Source of the DNA: Bacteroidota bacterium
Lineage (GTDB): Bacteria > Bacteroidota > Bacteroidia > Cytophagales > Cytophagaceae
Assembly: GCA_023458555.1 (NCBI GenBank)
Contig: JAEWYS010000018.1
Coordinates: forward strand, 1 to 64,000
Direction: 5' to 3'
Length of the DNA: 64,000 nt
This document shows positions 34,051 through 41,956 of the stretch, one piece after another (the stretch's first letter is position 1; every line of letters begins with the position of its first letter). The notes below the pieces were generated by a model. The model was not told the origin of the DNA. It ran no database searches and was given only the letters and a program-made list of their open reading frames with translations. Position numbers and translations under genes: made by a program.

Positions 34051-35148
34051 TCAGGGCTTACTTTTGGTGATATCTTTATATACCGTCAGAGTATTCCCTG
34101 CCGTATTCTCTTTCGAAAAACTCTGAACTTTTTGAAAAGCATTATTGATCAGGAGCTCCTTTAGCTTCTGATCATTTATCAGAAGTTGTATACTGTCTGC
34201 AAGACCTTTTGCATCTCCCACCTTGGCCAGAAGTCCCGTTTCTTTATCAATAACCGTTTCCGTTATTCCGCCGCCTTTCGTTGCAACTACCGGAACTTTG
34301 CAAGCAAAAGCATCCAGAACAGTAGTGCCCAGCCCTTCTGTTTCAGATGTAATAAGAAAATAATCCAGTTCAGGGAGAATCTTTGGGATATCATTACGAA
34401 ATCCTGTCAGCAGAATTCTTCCTGTCAGCCCTTTTCCAGCTACATAATTTTCAATAGCTGCCCGTAGCGGACCATCTCCTATAATAAAGAAGTAGGCATC
34501 AAGACCTTTACTTATCAGCCGGTGGGCAGTATCTACAAATGTATAATAATCTTTGTGGGGGGCGATGGCAGATACATTACCTATAAGTATGGCATTGGCG
34601 GGAATAGAATATTCCTGACGGAGGAGCTGATGTTTTACGTGCGATGTGAACCTGGTTATGTCGATACCACTGTATACGGTCAAACATCTTTCAGGCCTTC
34701 TTATCGATTGACGAACTATATTCTCAATGGTTTTTGATACACATATGATCCGCTTTACCGCAGGGTGGTTATATTTATATTGTGTTATCAGGTTTTTTTT
34801 GACTGGAAAATCAACTCTTCGGCTAAGGACGATTGGGGCGGGATTGCCCAGAACAGATGATAAAATACCCAGTCCGTGAGAGAAGCTGCTATGCAGGTGC
34901 ATCAGGTCAACCTCAAAGTACTTGCAGGCCTGCTTTAAGTATAATGCTGAAAATATATCATACTGGCTTCTGAATGATAAGACTAGGTGGGTGATACCTT
35001 TCTCTACACAGTAAGCTTCAAAAGCAGAGCCCTTCTTGCAGGCAACAATATTTTCTACTCCAAGATTTTCAAGTTCTTCGATCAGGTATGCGATCTGTTG
35101 CTCGCCGCCCCTCCAGGACATTTCGGATGATAAATGTAATACTTTCAC
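34051..35148 (-). CDS. Glycosyltransferase family 4 protein
   Basis: A 365-residue GT-B retaining glycosyltransferase. The N-terminal domain opens MKVLHLSSEMSWRGGEQQIAYLIEEL, the C-terminal domain starts with AILIGNVSAIAPHKDYYTFVDTAHRL near 193-218, and the E-x7-E donor motif is in SETEGLGTTVLDAFACKVPVVATKGGGITE near 276-305. It probably adds a hexose to a lipid or polysaccharide in the cytoplasm. It is monocistronic as far as can be seen: it converges with the GT2 gene on one side and diverges from the sigma factor on the other, separated by 120 bases. Confidence 0.88.
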   Translation of the reverse strand: MKVLHLSSEMSWRGGEQQIAYLIEELENLGVENIVACKKGSAFEAYCVEKGITHLVLSFRSQYDIFSALYLKQACKYFEVDLMHLHSSFSHGLGILSSVLGNPAPIVLSRRVDFPVKKNLITQYKYNHPAVKRIICVSKTIENIVRQSIRRPERCLTVYSGIDITRFTSHVKHQLLRQEYSIPANAILIGNVSAIAPHKDYYTFVDTAHRLISKGLDAYFFIIGDGPLRAAIENYVAGKGLTGRILLTGFRNDIPKILPELDYFLITSETEGLGTTVLDAFACKVPVVATKGGGITETVIDKETGLLAKVGDAKGLADSIQLLINDQKLKELLINNAFQKVQSFSKENTAGNTLTVYKDITKSKP

Positions 35149-35268
35149 GACTTACTTTATTTGGCAGAATAATTGCCTACAACATTATATAATAAAACCA
35201 TGTTCTAAATATAAGACTACATCCTGAATTGGGATATAGATTTTAACAAAATATGAGGAGAAGCAGGT

Positions 35269-35868
35269 ATGGAAGAGGATAAAAAATCGAATCATCAGAA
35301 TCCAACCGGATTAAATAAAACGGAAAAGGACGCTCTTTTCGAAAAAGAGTTTATGCCGCTTATTGATAGTTTATATAATTTTGCCTACAGGCTTACTCTG
35401 GATGAAGACGACGCCAATGATCTGGTTCAGGAAACCTATCTTAAGGCATATCGCTTCTTTGATTCTTACGAACAGGGAACTAATGCAAAGGCTTGGTTGT
35501 TCAGAATCCTGAAGAATAGCTTTATCAATGAGTTCAGAAAGAAAAGTAAAGAGCCCTCAAAGATAGATTATAATGAGGTAGAAACTTTTTATAATTCGGA
35601 AGATGTTGATGAAAATATTACGGCAGATTTGAGAGTGGAAAGTATCTCGGATATGATCGGAGATGAAGTTGCAAATGCTCTGAATACTCTTGCTGTTGAC
35701 TTCAGAACTATAATTATCCTGTGCGACCTGGAAGGTTTTACGTACGAAGAAATGTCTAAAATTCTGGATATTCCTATAGGAACAGTCCGGTCAAGATTGC
35801 ATCGTGCAAGAAATCTGCTGAAGGAAAAGTTGAAAAATTATGCCACAACCATGGGATATAATAAATAA
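35269..35868 (+). CDS. ECF-type RNA polymerase sigma factor
   Basis: A 199-residue group IV sigma factor. Region 2 includes LVQETYLKAYRFFDSYEQGTNAKAWLFRILKNSFINEFRKK near 60-100, used for -10 recognition and core binding. Region 4 is IIILCDLEGFTYEEMSKILDIPIGTVRSRLHRARNLLKEKL near 147-187, a helix-turn-helix for the -35 element. The N-terminus carries a short acidic, Lys-rich extension. A zinc-finger anti-sigma factor gene follows 53 bases downstream, then gmk and nadD, an arrangement widespread in Bacteroidota. The regulon cannot be inferred. A TAGATTTT near-match to a -7 box lies at 35237-35244. Confidence 0.92.
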   Translation: MEEDKKSNHQNPTGLNKTEKDALFEKEFMPLIDSLYNFAYRLTLDEDDANDLVQETYLKAYRFFDSYEQGTNAKAWLFRILKNSFINEFRKKSKEPSKIDYNEVETFYNSEDVDENITADLRVESISDMIGDEVANALNTLAVDFRTIIILCDLEGFTYEEMSKILDIPIGTVRSRLHRARNLLKEKLKNYATTMGYNK

Positions 35869-35921
35869 TAATGTAGTAATTTGAATTATTATAGATTTCT
35901 TTAAATTAATCAGAATAATGC

Positions 35922-36206
35922 ATGAGTTCTTTTCCGAAGAACAAACACAGCACAAAATGTGTGGAAGAAGGTAAGTGTTTGGAAAGTTTGCAGCTAATTT
36001 TGGATGGGGAAGCGTCCACAGAAGAGGAGGAAGCATTTATGGATCATCTGAATGTTTGTATGCCGTGTTATAATCATTATAAACTGGACAGAGCAGTGAA
36101 AGAGTTGCTGCAAACCAGAATCGCAAAGGTGAAAATACCTGATCATCTGGTGGATAATATTAAAAAGCAACTTGCATATATTAAAGAAAGTACTTCAAAT
36201 TCATGA
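35922..36206 (+). CDS. Small zinc-finger anti-sigma factor
   Basis: A 94-residue cytoplasmic protein without a membrane helix, so it is a soluble ZAS-type anti-sigma candidate. The zinc motif is visible as H-L-N-V-C-M-P-C near 43-50 (HxxxCxxC), with another cysteine, C19, before the helix LQLILDGEASTEEEEAF. The arrangement fits a zinc-binding anti-sigma domain that grips the sigma factor encoded directly upstream. The redox-sensitive zinc site found in family members suggests a thiol-stress signal, but that is inference. The stop overlaps the gmk ATG by 4 bases. Confidence 0.82.
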   Translation: MSSFPKNKHSTKCVEEGKCLESLQLILDGEASTEEEEAFMDHLNVCMPCYNHYKLDRAVKELLQTRIAKVKIPDHLVDNIKKQLAYIKESTSNS

Positions 36207-36775
36207 GTGGTGGCAAATTAATCATTTTTTCAGCCCCTTCGGGGTCAGGTAAAACAACAATCGTAAAACATTTGCTTGCAAAAATGCCCGATCTGGGCTT
36301 TTCTATTTCTGCGTGTACCAGAGATAAAAGGGGGAGAATGGAAGAGCATGGTAAGGATTATTATTTCCTTACTCCGGAGGATTTCAAGACCAGAATTGTT
36401 AATGACGAGTTTGTTGAGTGGCAGGAAGTATATCCCGGAGCTTTTTATGGTACATTGAAATCGGAAATTGAACGGATATGGTCTACAGGAAAAAATGTGA
36501 TTTTTGATGTAGACGTAAAAGGAGGACTGAATCTTAAAAAATACTATAAAGAACGGGCGCTGGCTATTTATGTCAAACCCCCCTCTCTGGAAGTGCTTGA
36601 ACAAAGACTAAGAGCGCGTAATACAGAAACAGAAGAAAGTATCTCGGCAAGACTATTCAAAGTGAAATTTGAAATGAGCTTTGAAGATAAGTTCGACAGG
36701 GTCTTGATAAATAATGATCTGCACAAGGCATTTGAGGATGCAGAGAAGCTGATCAACGATTTTGTCGCTGAATAG
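36203..36775 (+). CDS. gmk: Guanylate kinase
   Basis: Phosphorylates GMP to GDP with ATP. The 190-residue protein has the P-loop SAPSGSGKTTIVKHLL near 9-24 and the guanylate-binding DKRGRMEEHGKDYYFLTPEDF near 41-61. The FVEWQEVYPGAFYGT stretch and VIFDVDVKGGLNLKK (Walker B-like) follow. The ATG overlaps the anti-sigma stop (ATGA), so gmk translation may be coupled to stress-sigma expression. nadD follows 17 bases after its stop. Confidence 0.95.
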   Translation: MSGGKLIIFSAPSGSGKTTIVKHLLAKMPDLGFSISACTRDKRGRMEEHGKDYYFLTPEDFKTRIVNDEFVEWQEVYPGAFYGTLKSEIERIWSTGKNVIFDVDVKGGLNLKKYYKERALAIYVKPPSLEVLEQRLRARNTETEESISARLFKVKFEMSFEDKFDRVLINNDLHKAFEDAEKLINDFVAE

Positions 36776-36792
36776 TCTGAATATTTTTTTAG

Positions 36793-37374
36793 ATGCAGAA
36801 AATCGGATTATTTTTTGGTTCTTTTAATCCTATCCACATAGGGCATCTTATCATTGCCAACACTATGCTTGAGAATACAGACCTGCATGAAGTATGGTTT
36901 GTAGTCAGCCCTCACAACCCGCTTAAGAAGAAGTCAACGCTCCTGCATGAGTTTGACCGGATGTATATGGTGGAAAGAGCAATCTCTGACAATTACAGGA
37001 TGCGTAGTATTGATATTGAATTTCACATGCCCAGGCCCAGCTATACGATTGATACGTTGACGTATATGGTAGAACGCTGGCCTGATAAGCATTTTGTACT
37101 AATCATCGGGGAAGATAATCTGCCTCATTTTCATAAGTGGAAAAATTACGAGCAGATACTCGCCAATTTTGAGCTATATGTATATCCCAGACCTGGCATC
37201 ACAGATAACGCACAAATAAAAAACCATCCGAACATTCGGATGGTTGATTCACCTTTGTTGGATATATCGGCTACGTTTATCAGAAATCTGATACGTAATG
37301 AAAAATCAGCTAAATATCTGCTCCCGCCTGAGGTTGAAGATTATATCAGAACCCGGGGATTCTATAAGGATTAG
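36793..37374 (+). CDS. nadD: Nicotinate-nucleotide adenylyltransferase
   Basis: Adenylates nicotinate mononucleotide to deamido-NAD in NAD synthesis. The 193-residue protein has the nucleotidyltransferase motif GLFFGSFNPIHIGHLIIA near 4-21, SPHNPLKKKSTLL near 39-51, and the C-terminal ISATFIRNLIRNEKS motif near 160-174. The gene converges on frr and overlaps its stop region by 4 bases, with no terminator between them, so the two transcripts probably run into each other. Confidence 0.94.
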   Translation: MQKIGLFFGSFNPIHIGHLIIANTMLENTDLHEVWFVVSPHNPLKKKSTLLHEFDRMYMVERAISDNYRMRSIDIEFHMPRPSYTIDTLTYMVERWPDKHFVLIIGEDNLPHFHKWKNYEQILANFELYVYPRPGITDNAQIKNHPNIRMVDSPLLDISATFIRNLIRNEKSAKYLLPPEVEDYIRTRGFYKD

Positions 37375-37931
37375 ATAGTCAGAATATCTGTTTCTTTTGC
37401 AGCCAGTATCTGATCTATTTTGGTAATATGAGAATCTGTTAATTGCTGAACAGTCTCTTCTGCTTTTTTGATTGCATCTTCCGGAGCTCCATCCTTAAGC
37501 AGTTTCTTAAGATCCTCATTTGTCGTTTTTCTGATTGAGCGAATACGTACTTTGCCATTTTCAGCTTCAGATTTTGCCTGCTTTACCAGCGATTTTCTTC
37601 TTTCTTCAGTCAGAGGGGGGATATTTATCCGGATCAGGTCCCCGTCATTAGTTGGATTGATGCCTAGATCACTATCTCTGATAGCTTTTTCAATTTCGGC
37701 GATCATTTTCTTTTCCCATGGTTTTACGGCAATTGTCCGGGCATCAGGAGTATTAACTGCAGCAACCTGGGCAATTGGAGTTTTGGTTCCGTAATAGTCA
37801 ACCATTATTCCATCCAGCATATTAGGCATAGCCTTTCCGGCGCGTATTTTTTGCAATTCGATTTCAGTATGTTTTACTGATTTCTGCATAGATTCTTTTG
37901 CCTCGTCCAGATAAAATTGTATCTCTTCCAT
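37371..37931 (-). CDS. frr: Ribosome recycling factor
   Basis: With EF-G, RRF splits the post-termination ribosome. The 186-residue protein has the tRNA-like shape motifs: long helices at both ends, KIRAGKAMPNMLDGIMVDYYGTKTPIAQVA near 29-58, and GDLIRINIPPLTEERRKSLVKQAK near 101-124. Length and start are typical. It follows pyrH after 21 bases, the standard pyrH-frr order. Confidence 0.96.
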   Translation of the reverse strand: MEEIQFYLDEAKESMQKSVKHTEIELQKIRAGKAMPNMLDGIMVDYYGTKTPIAQVAAVNTPDARTIAVKPWEKKMIAEIEKAIRDSDLGINPTNDGDLIRINIPPLTEERRKSLVKQAKSEAENGKVRIRSIRKTTNEDLKKLLKDGAPEDAIKKAEETVQQLTDSHITKIDQILAAKETDILTI

Positions 37932-37952
37932 TTGTATAAAAATTATTTGTTC

Positions 37953-38660
37953 TTATGAAGTCACTAGAGTGCCGATTTCTTCACCTTTTACAATCTTTAG
38001 GAGATTGCCTGGCTTGTTCATATCGAATACGATAATAGGTAAACCATTTTCTTTGCATAAGGTAAAGGCGGTCATATCCATAACCTGTAAGCCTTTCTGA
38101 TACACATCCTTAAAGGAAATGTTGGAGAACTTAACCGCATTAGGATCCTTTTCAGGATCTGATGAGTAGATACCGTCCACCCGCGTGCCTTTTAAAACCG
38201 CATCCGCTTCAATTTCGATAGCTCTGAGACTTGCAGCAGAGTCTGTGGTAAAGTATGGGTTTCCGGTTCCGGCTCCAAAAATAACGATCCTCCCCTTTTC
38301 GAGGTGACGTATTGCCCGTCTCCGGATAAACGGTTCACAAACCTGCTCTATTTTAATTCCGGACATCAGACGTGTATATAATCCATTGCTTTCAAGAGAG
38401 CTTTGCAATGCCATGCTATTGATAACAGTAGCAAGCATTCCCATGTAGTCTCCCTGTACCCGGTCGATTCCTGTTGCAGCTGCCTGAATACCTCTGAAAA
38501 TATTCCCGCCACCAATAACAATGGCAAGCTGCACGCCTAGTTCAGTTACAGTTTTAATTTCAGCACTATACTGTTGTAGTCGTTCAGGATCGATCCCATA
38601 CTGTTTGTTGCCCATAAGCGCTTCTCCACTTAGTTTGAGCAATATCCGTTTATATTTCAT
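37953..38660 (-). CDS. pyrH: UMP kinase
   Basis: Converts UMP to UDP in pyrimidine synthesis. The 235-residue amino-acid-kinase-fold protein has ILLKLSGEALMG near 5-16, the IVIGGGNIFRG loop near 46-56, the RVQGDYMGMLATVINSMAL stretch, and VIFGAGTGNPYFTTDSAASLRAIE near 124-147. The tsf and rpsB genes that precede pyrH in many bacteria are not adjacent; instead a 278-base divergent spacer separates it from the M1 peptidase gene. A -7 box (TATATTTG) lies on its strand. Confidence 0.96.
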   Translation of the reverse strand: MKYKRILLKLSGEALMGNKQYGIDPERLQQYSAEIKTVTELGVQLAIVIGGGNIFRGIQAAATGIDRVQGDYMGMLATVINSMALQSSLESNGLYTRLMSGIKIEQVCEPFIRRRAIRHLEKGRIVIFGAGTGNPYFTTDSAASLRAIEIEADAVLKGTRVDGIYSSDPEKDPNAVKFSNISFKDVYQKGLQVMDMTAFTLCKENGLPIIVFDMNKPGNLLKIVKGEEIGTLVTS

Positions 38661-38684
38661 TTAAATAGAGCTTTTCAAATCCAA

Positions 38685-38715
38685 CAAATATATGAATGCT
38701 ATGTAATCTATAAAA
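38685..38715 (-). promoter_or_regulatory. Candidate promoter of pyrH-frr
   Basis: On the minus strand TATATTTG (38685-38692) matches the -7 consensus, and TTTT sits at the -33 position with 19 bases between. It is 24 bases before the pyrH ATG. Confidence 0.42.
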
Positions 38716-38797
38716 AGAAAATCTGCATTTAAATTGAGCAGATAACGTATTAAAGTTAAAACATTTTTCTTCATGGCTTGTTTTAACTGTCCATAGT

Positions 38798-38828
38798 ATG
38801 TACAACCTGCTGAAAGCTTGTATGTTTG
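38798..38828 (+). promoter_or_regulatory. Weak candidate promoter in the pyrH / M1 peptidase spacer
   Basis: TATGTTTG at 38821-38828 fits TAnnTTTG, with a TATG 20 bases upstream as a poor -33. It would give a leader of about 100 bases before the ATG at 38939. Nothing else is recognised in this 278-base spacer. Confidence 0.28.
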
Positions 38829-38938
38829 TATAGGGTGCTTTGAAAGGCTATGCTGTCCGGTGAGTAGTGAATTACATTTTCATTACTTAAATCCATTTAG
38901 TATCTTACCGGTCAGTAGATCATTTACATTTTAATTTC

Positions 38939-41425
38939 ATGCACTTCTTTAATACATACAAAGAAATTTGTTTTCTGCTTTTTATTGCCGGACTTTTAGG
39001 TGCCTGCAAGTCCCCAAATCAATTGTCGCATGCACCTGTTGAAAGTAAAAGAATTGTTCAAAGTCAAACTTCCAGGTATCCGTATAATCCTTCCAGAACC
39101 CGTAAGACTGATTTAATTCATACGAAACTTGACCTTGCTTTTGATTGGGAAAAGCAATGGGTATTGGGAACAGCTACTTTACAGTTGAAGCCCTATTTTT
39201 TCAGCCAGTCCCAGATTGAACTGGATGCAAAAGGTTTTGAGATAATCCGCGTTGAGCTTGAAAATACAGAGGGTAATCAGAAGCTGGATTACGAGTATGA
39301 TAACAATGTGCTTATAATTAATCTTGACCGGAAATATTCCAGAGAAGATACATTAGTTCTGGAAATCGAATATATTGCCAAACCTAATGAATTACCGGTT
39401 GGTGGTAGTGAGGCGATCCAGCAAGATAAAGGCTTATATTTTATTAATCCGACAGGTGAAGATCCTGTGAAGCCGAGGCAGATCTGGACTCAGGGAGAAA
39501 CCGAATCCAATTCGAAGTGGTTTCCGACAGTTGATAGTCCCAATGAAAAATCTACCCAGGAGCTGTTCATTACTGTCGATACAAACCTGACTGTGCTTTC
39601 GAATGGGGAAATGATATATAGCCTCGATAACGGAGATGGCACTAAAACAGAGTACTGGAAAATGGATTTGCCGCACGCACCTTATCTGTTTATGCTGGCA
39701 GTTGGGGACTTTGCTGTTATAAAGGATTCCTGGAATGGAAAGGAAGTCAGCTATTATGTGGAGCCTGCATATGCTCCGTATGCCAGAACTGTTTTTGGAA
39801 ATACTCCGGAGATGCTTTCATTTTTTAGCGAAAAACTTGGCTATCCATATCCCTGGAACAAATATTCACAAATTGTTGTCAGAGATTTTGTAAGTGGAGC
39901 CATGGAGAATACAACGGCTTCAGTTTTTATGGAGGGGCTCCAGATTGATGATCGGGAAGCTTTGGACGTTAATTGGGATTTTATAATTGCACATGAGCTT
40001 TTTCATCATTGGTTCGGAGATTTGGTGACTTGTGAGTCTTGGGCCAATCTGCCGCTTAATGAGGCTTTCGCAAATTATTCAGAATATTTGTGGTCGGAAT
40101 ATAAATATGGGAAAGACGAAGCTGATTATCATGGAGATCAGGAACTGGCAGAATATCTTGCAGAAGCGCAGATGAAGAAAGAACCCCTGATTCGCTTCCA
40201 TTATAAGGATAAAGAGGATATGTTCGATCGTCACTCCTATAATAAGGGAGGCAGAATGCTCCACTATCTCAGAAATATAGTAGGAGATGATGCTTTCTTC
40301 TCGGCTCTTAACCGATATCTTGTTAAAAATAAGTTTAATACTGTGGAGATTCATGATCTTCGTCTGGCTTTTGAAGAAGTTACAGGCTGGGATATGAATT
40401 GGTTTTTTAATCAATATTTCCTTTCGCCGGGGCATCCTGAACTTCAGGTCACACACACATATGAAAATGATAATGTCCGGATCCATATAAAGCAGGTACA
40501 GGATACGTTAGTTGCGCCGGTTTATAAAATTCCTTTGCAGGTGGCATACTGGGTCGACAATGAACAATATACAAGTGATATAATAGTCTGGAATGCTGAT
40601 ACGATTATTCTTATTAAAGCAGACAAGAAACCGGATCTTGTCCAGGTTGATCCGGAATATGTTTTACCGGGGACAATAAGCCAGGAAATGACTATTGAAG
40701 AGCTGATATATCAATATGAACATTCCGGCAGATACCTGAGTCGGAAGTATGCTTTTGATAATACAATTAATAAGTTGGTCTCAGAGGGCACAGTCAATCT
40801 GATTGAGCATCCGGTTACCCGTAAAATGCTGAAACAGGGATTAACAGACAGTTTCTGGGATATACGAAAGTTCTCTCTTCAGATGCTCCTGAATCTGCCA
40901 GAATCGTCCTTACAATATTTTATCAAAGATGTTGAAAACATAGCCAGACAGGATAATAAACCAGAGGTTCGTGCTACCGCTATAATGGTACTGGCCAATA
41001 TGAATTCAAAAGAATATCAGGGGCTTTTTTCGGAAGGTTTAAAAGCTAAGCCATATTCGGTAGTAGCAGCATCATTAAGTGCCTTGTTAAAAGGAGAAGA
41101 GGCGAATATGGTAAATCCTGAGGAATTTGAAACTATTAATAACCTCGATATTGCATTGACTGTGGCGGGATATTATATTCAGTCAGGCAGAACGGATAAA
41201 TTTTCCTGGTTTAAGGATAAGCTTGCCGCATTTAGAAGTAAGCCGAGATCATTATATAATTTTTTATTTCTCTTCGGAGAATATGTTACCAGGATAGAGG
41301 ATTTGAAACAAATTGAAGAGGCAAAACAGATTTTACGTTCTGTATCTGAAAAGACGAAATATGATGTAATCAGAGATTTGTCAGACAGTTATCGTATAAA
41401 GCTGGAAGAAGTCAGTAAACGTTAG
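38939..41425 (+). CDS. M1-family aminopeptidase lipoprotein
   Basis: An 828-residue zinc aminopeptidase of the gluzincin M1 family. A lipoprotein signal ends in AGLLGAC (C23), so it is probably attached to the outer or inner membrane on the periplasmic side. The exopeptidase motif SGAMENTTASVF lies near 320-331 and the zinc site HELFHHWFGDLVTCESWANLPLNEAFANY near 353-382, giving two histidines and a distal glutamate. The C-terminal third, about 570-820, is helical with HEAT-like repeats (EHPVTRKMLKQGLTDSFWDIRKFSLQMLLNL). Likely roles are peptide scavenging or envelope protein turnover. It is monocistronic. Confidence 0.93.
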   Translation: MHFFNTYKEICFLLFIAGLLGACKSPNQLSHAPVESKRIVQSQTSRYPYNPSRTRKTDLIHTKLDLAFDWEKQWVLGTATLQLKPYFFSQSQIELDAKGFEIIRVELENTEGNQKLDYEYDNNVLIINLDRKYSREDTLVLEIEYIAKPNELPVGGSEAIQQDKGLYFINPTGEDPVKPRQIWTQGETESNSKWFPTVDSPNEKSTQELFITVDTNLTVLSNGEMIYSLDNGDGTKTEYWKMDLPHAPYLFMLAVGDFAVIKDSWNGKEVSYYVEPAYAPYARTVFGNTPEMLSFFSEKLGYPYPWNKYSQIVVRDFVSGAMENTTASVFMEGLQIDDREALDVNWDFIIAHELFHHWFGDLVTCESWANLPLNEAFANYSEYLWSEYKYGKDEADYHGDQELAEYLAEAQMKKEPLIRFHYKDKEDMFDRHSYNKGGRMLHYLRNIVGDDAFFSALNRYLVKNKFNTVEIHDLRLAFEEVTGWDMNWFFNQYFLSPGHPELQVTHTYENDNVRIHIKQVQDTLVAPVYKIPLQVAYWVDNEQYTSDIIVWNADTIILIKADKKPDLVQVDPEYVLPGTISQEMTIEELIYQYEHSGRYLSRKYAFDNTINKLVSEGTVNLIEHPVTRKMLKQGLTDSFWDIRKFSLQMLLNLPESSLQYFIKDVENIARQDNKPEVRATAIMVLANMNSKEYQGLFSEGLKAKPYSVVAASLSALLKGEEANMVNPEEFETINNLDIALTVAGYYIQSGRTDKFSWFKDKLAAFRSKPRSLYNFLFLFGEYVTRIEDLKQIEEAKQILRSVSEKTKYDVIRDLSDSYRIKLEEVSKR

Positions 41426-41466
41426 AGAAAATTCTTTACAGGAATTGAATATTTTTTGTTCAAAAA

Positions 41467-41497
41467 TTTGATTAGAAAAAAAAAGCATCTATTTTTG
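41467..41497 (+). promoter_or_regulatory. Promoter of the tRNA-Tyr/Gly/Thr-tuf unit
   Basis: TTTG (41467-41470) and TATTTTTG (41490-41497) are separated by exactly 19 bases, a full match to the Bacteroidota housekeeping promoter TTTG-N19-TAnnTTTG. Transcription would start about 65 bases before tRNA-Tyr. Confidence 0.8.
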
Positions 41498-41569
41498 CAA
41501 TCCCTTTGAAAAGCACATGTGCGGTATTAAATGTCAAACAACGCTTAATAGAGGGTAAATGAATCAGTT

Positions 41570-41652
41570 GGGGAGATACCAAAGCGGCCAACTGGAACAG
41601 ACTGTAAATCTGTCGTCTTATGACTTCGAAGGTTCGAATCCTTCTCTCCCCA
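41570..41652 (+). tRNA. tRNA-Tyr (GTA)
   Basis: GGGGAGA at the start pairs with TCTCCCC at the end, followed by discriminator A. The anticodon GTA is at 41604-41606, a long class II variable arm is present, and the T-loop GGTTCGAATCC is canonical. No CCA end is encoded, so it must be added after transcription. Length is 83 bases. Confidence 0.96.
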
Positions 41653-41666
41653 CTCACTTAAAACTG

Positions 41667-41699
41667 TTGTCATCTTCCTTTTCGAAGATGACAATTTTA
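41667..41699 (+). terminator. Terminator-like hairpin between tRNA-Tyr and tRNA-Gly
   Basis: TTGTCATCTTC (41667-41677) and GAAGATGACAA (41684-41694) pair perfectly over 11 bp around a 6-base loop and are followed by TTTTAT. As no promoter is seen before tRNA-Gly, it may be a partial terminator or an RNA-processing hairpin. Confidence 0.6.
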
Positions 41700-41709
41700 T
41701 ATAAAACAA

Positions 41710-41782
41710 GCGGGAGTAGCTCAGTTGGTAGAGCGACAGCCTTCCAAGCTGTAGGTCGCGGGTTCGAACCTCGTCTCCCGCT
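41710..41782 (+). tRNA. tRNA-Gly (TCC)
   Basis: Acceptor GCGGGAG pairs with CTCCCGC, discriminator T. The anticodon TCC is at 41743-41745 in the loop CTTCCAA, flanked by the ACAGC/GCTGT stem. D- and T-arms are canonical. CCA is not encoded. Confidence 0.96.
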
Positions 41783-41826
41783 CAATAATCATTAGAAAAG
41801 CCAGTGGCTTCTTAATTTCAAATTAG

Positions 41827-41898
41827 CCGATGTAGCTCAGGGGTAGAGTACTTCCTTGGTAAGGAAGGGGTCACGGGTTCAATTCCCGTCATTGGCTC
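41827..41898 (+). tRNA. tRNA-Thr (GGT)
   Basis: Acceptor GCCGATG pairs with CATTGGC with one G-U pair. The anticodon GGT lies at 41859-41861 in the loop TTGGTAA between CTTCC and GGAAG. The T-arm CGGGTTCAATTCCCG is canonical. It precedes tuf by 58 bases in the same transcript. Confidence 0.96.
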
Positions 41899-41956
41899 TG
41901 AAAGTTTGCTCAATATTAATTTTAAAATTAAAACATAAAACAGAGGATTTTCAAAT

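Noticed and set aside
41559..41795. A 78-codon open frame across the tRNA cluster
   Set aside because: It covers tRNA-Tyr and tRNA-Gly, whose cloverleaf pairing is complete; the frame is accidental.
41785..41826. Hairpin AAGCC/GGCTT between tRNA-Gly and tRNA-Thr
   Set aside because: The stem is only 5 bp with no T-run directly after it, too weak to call.
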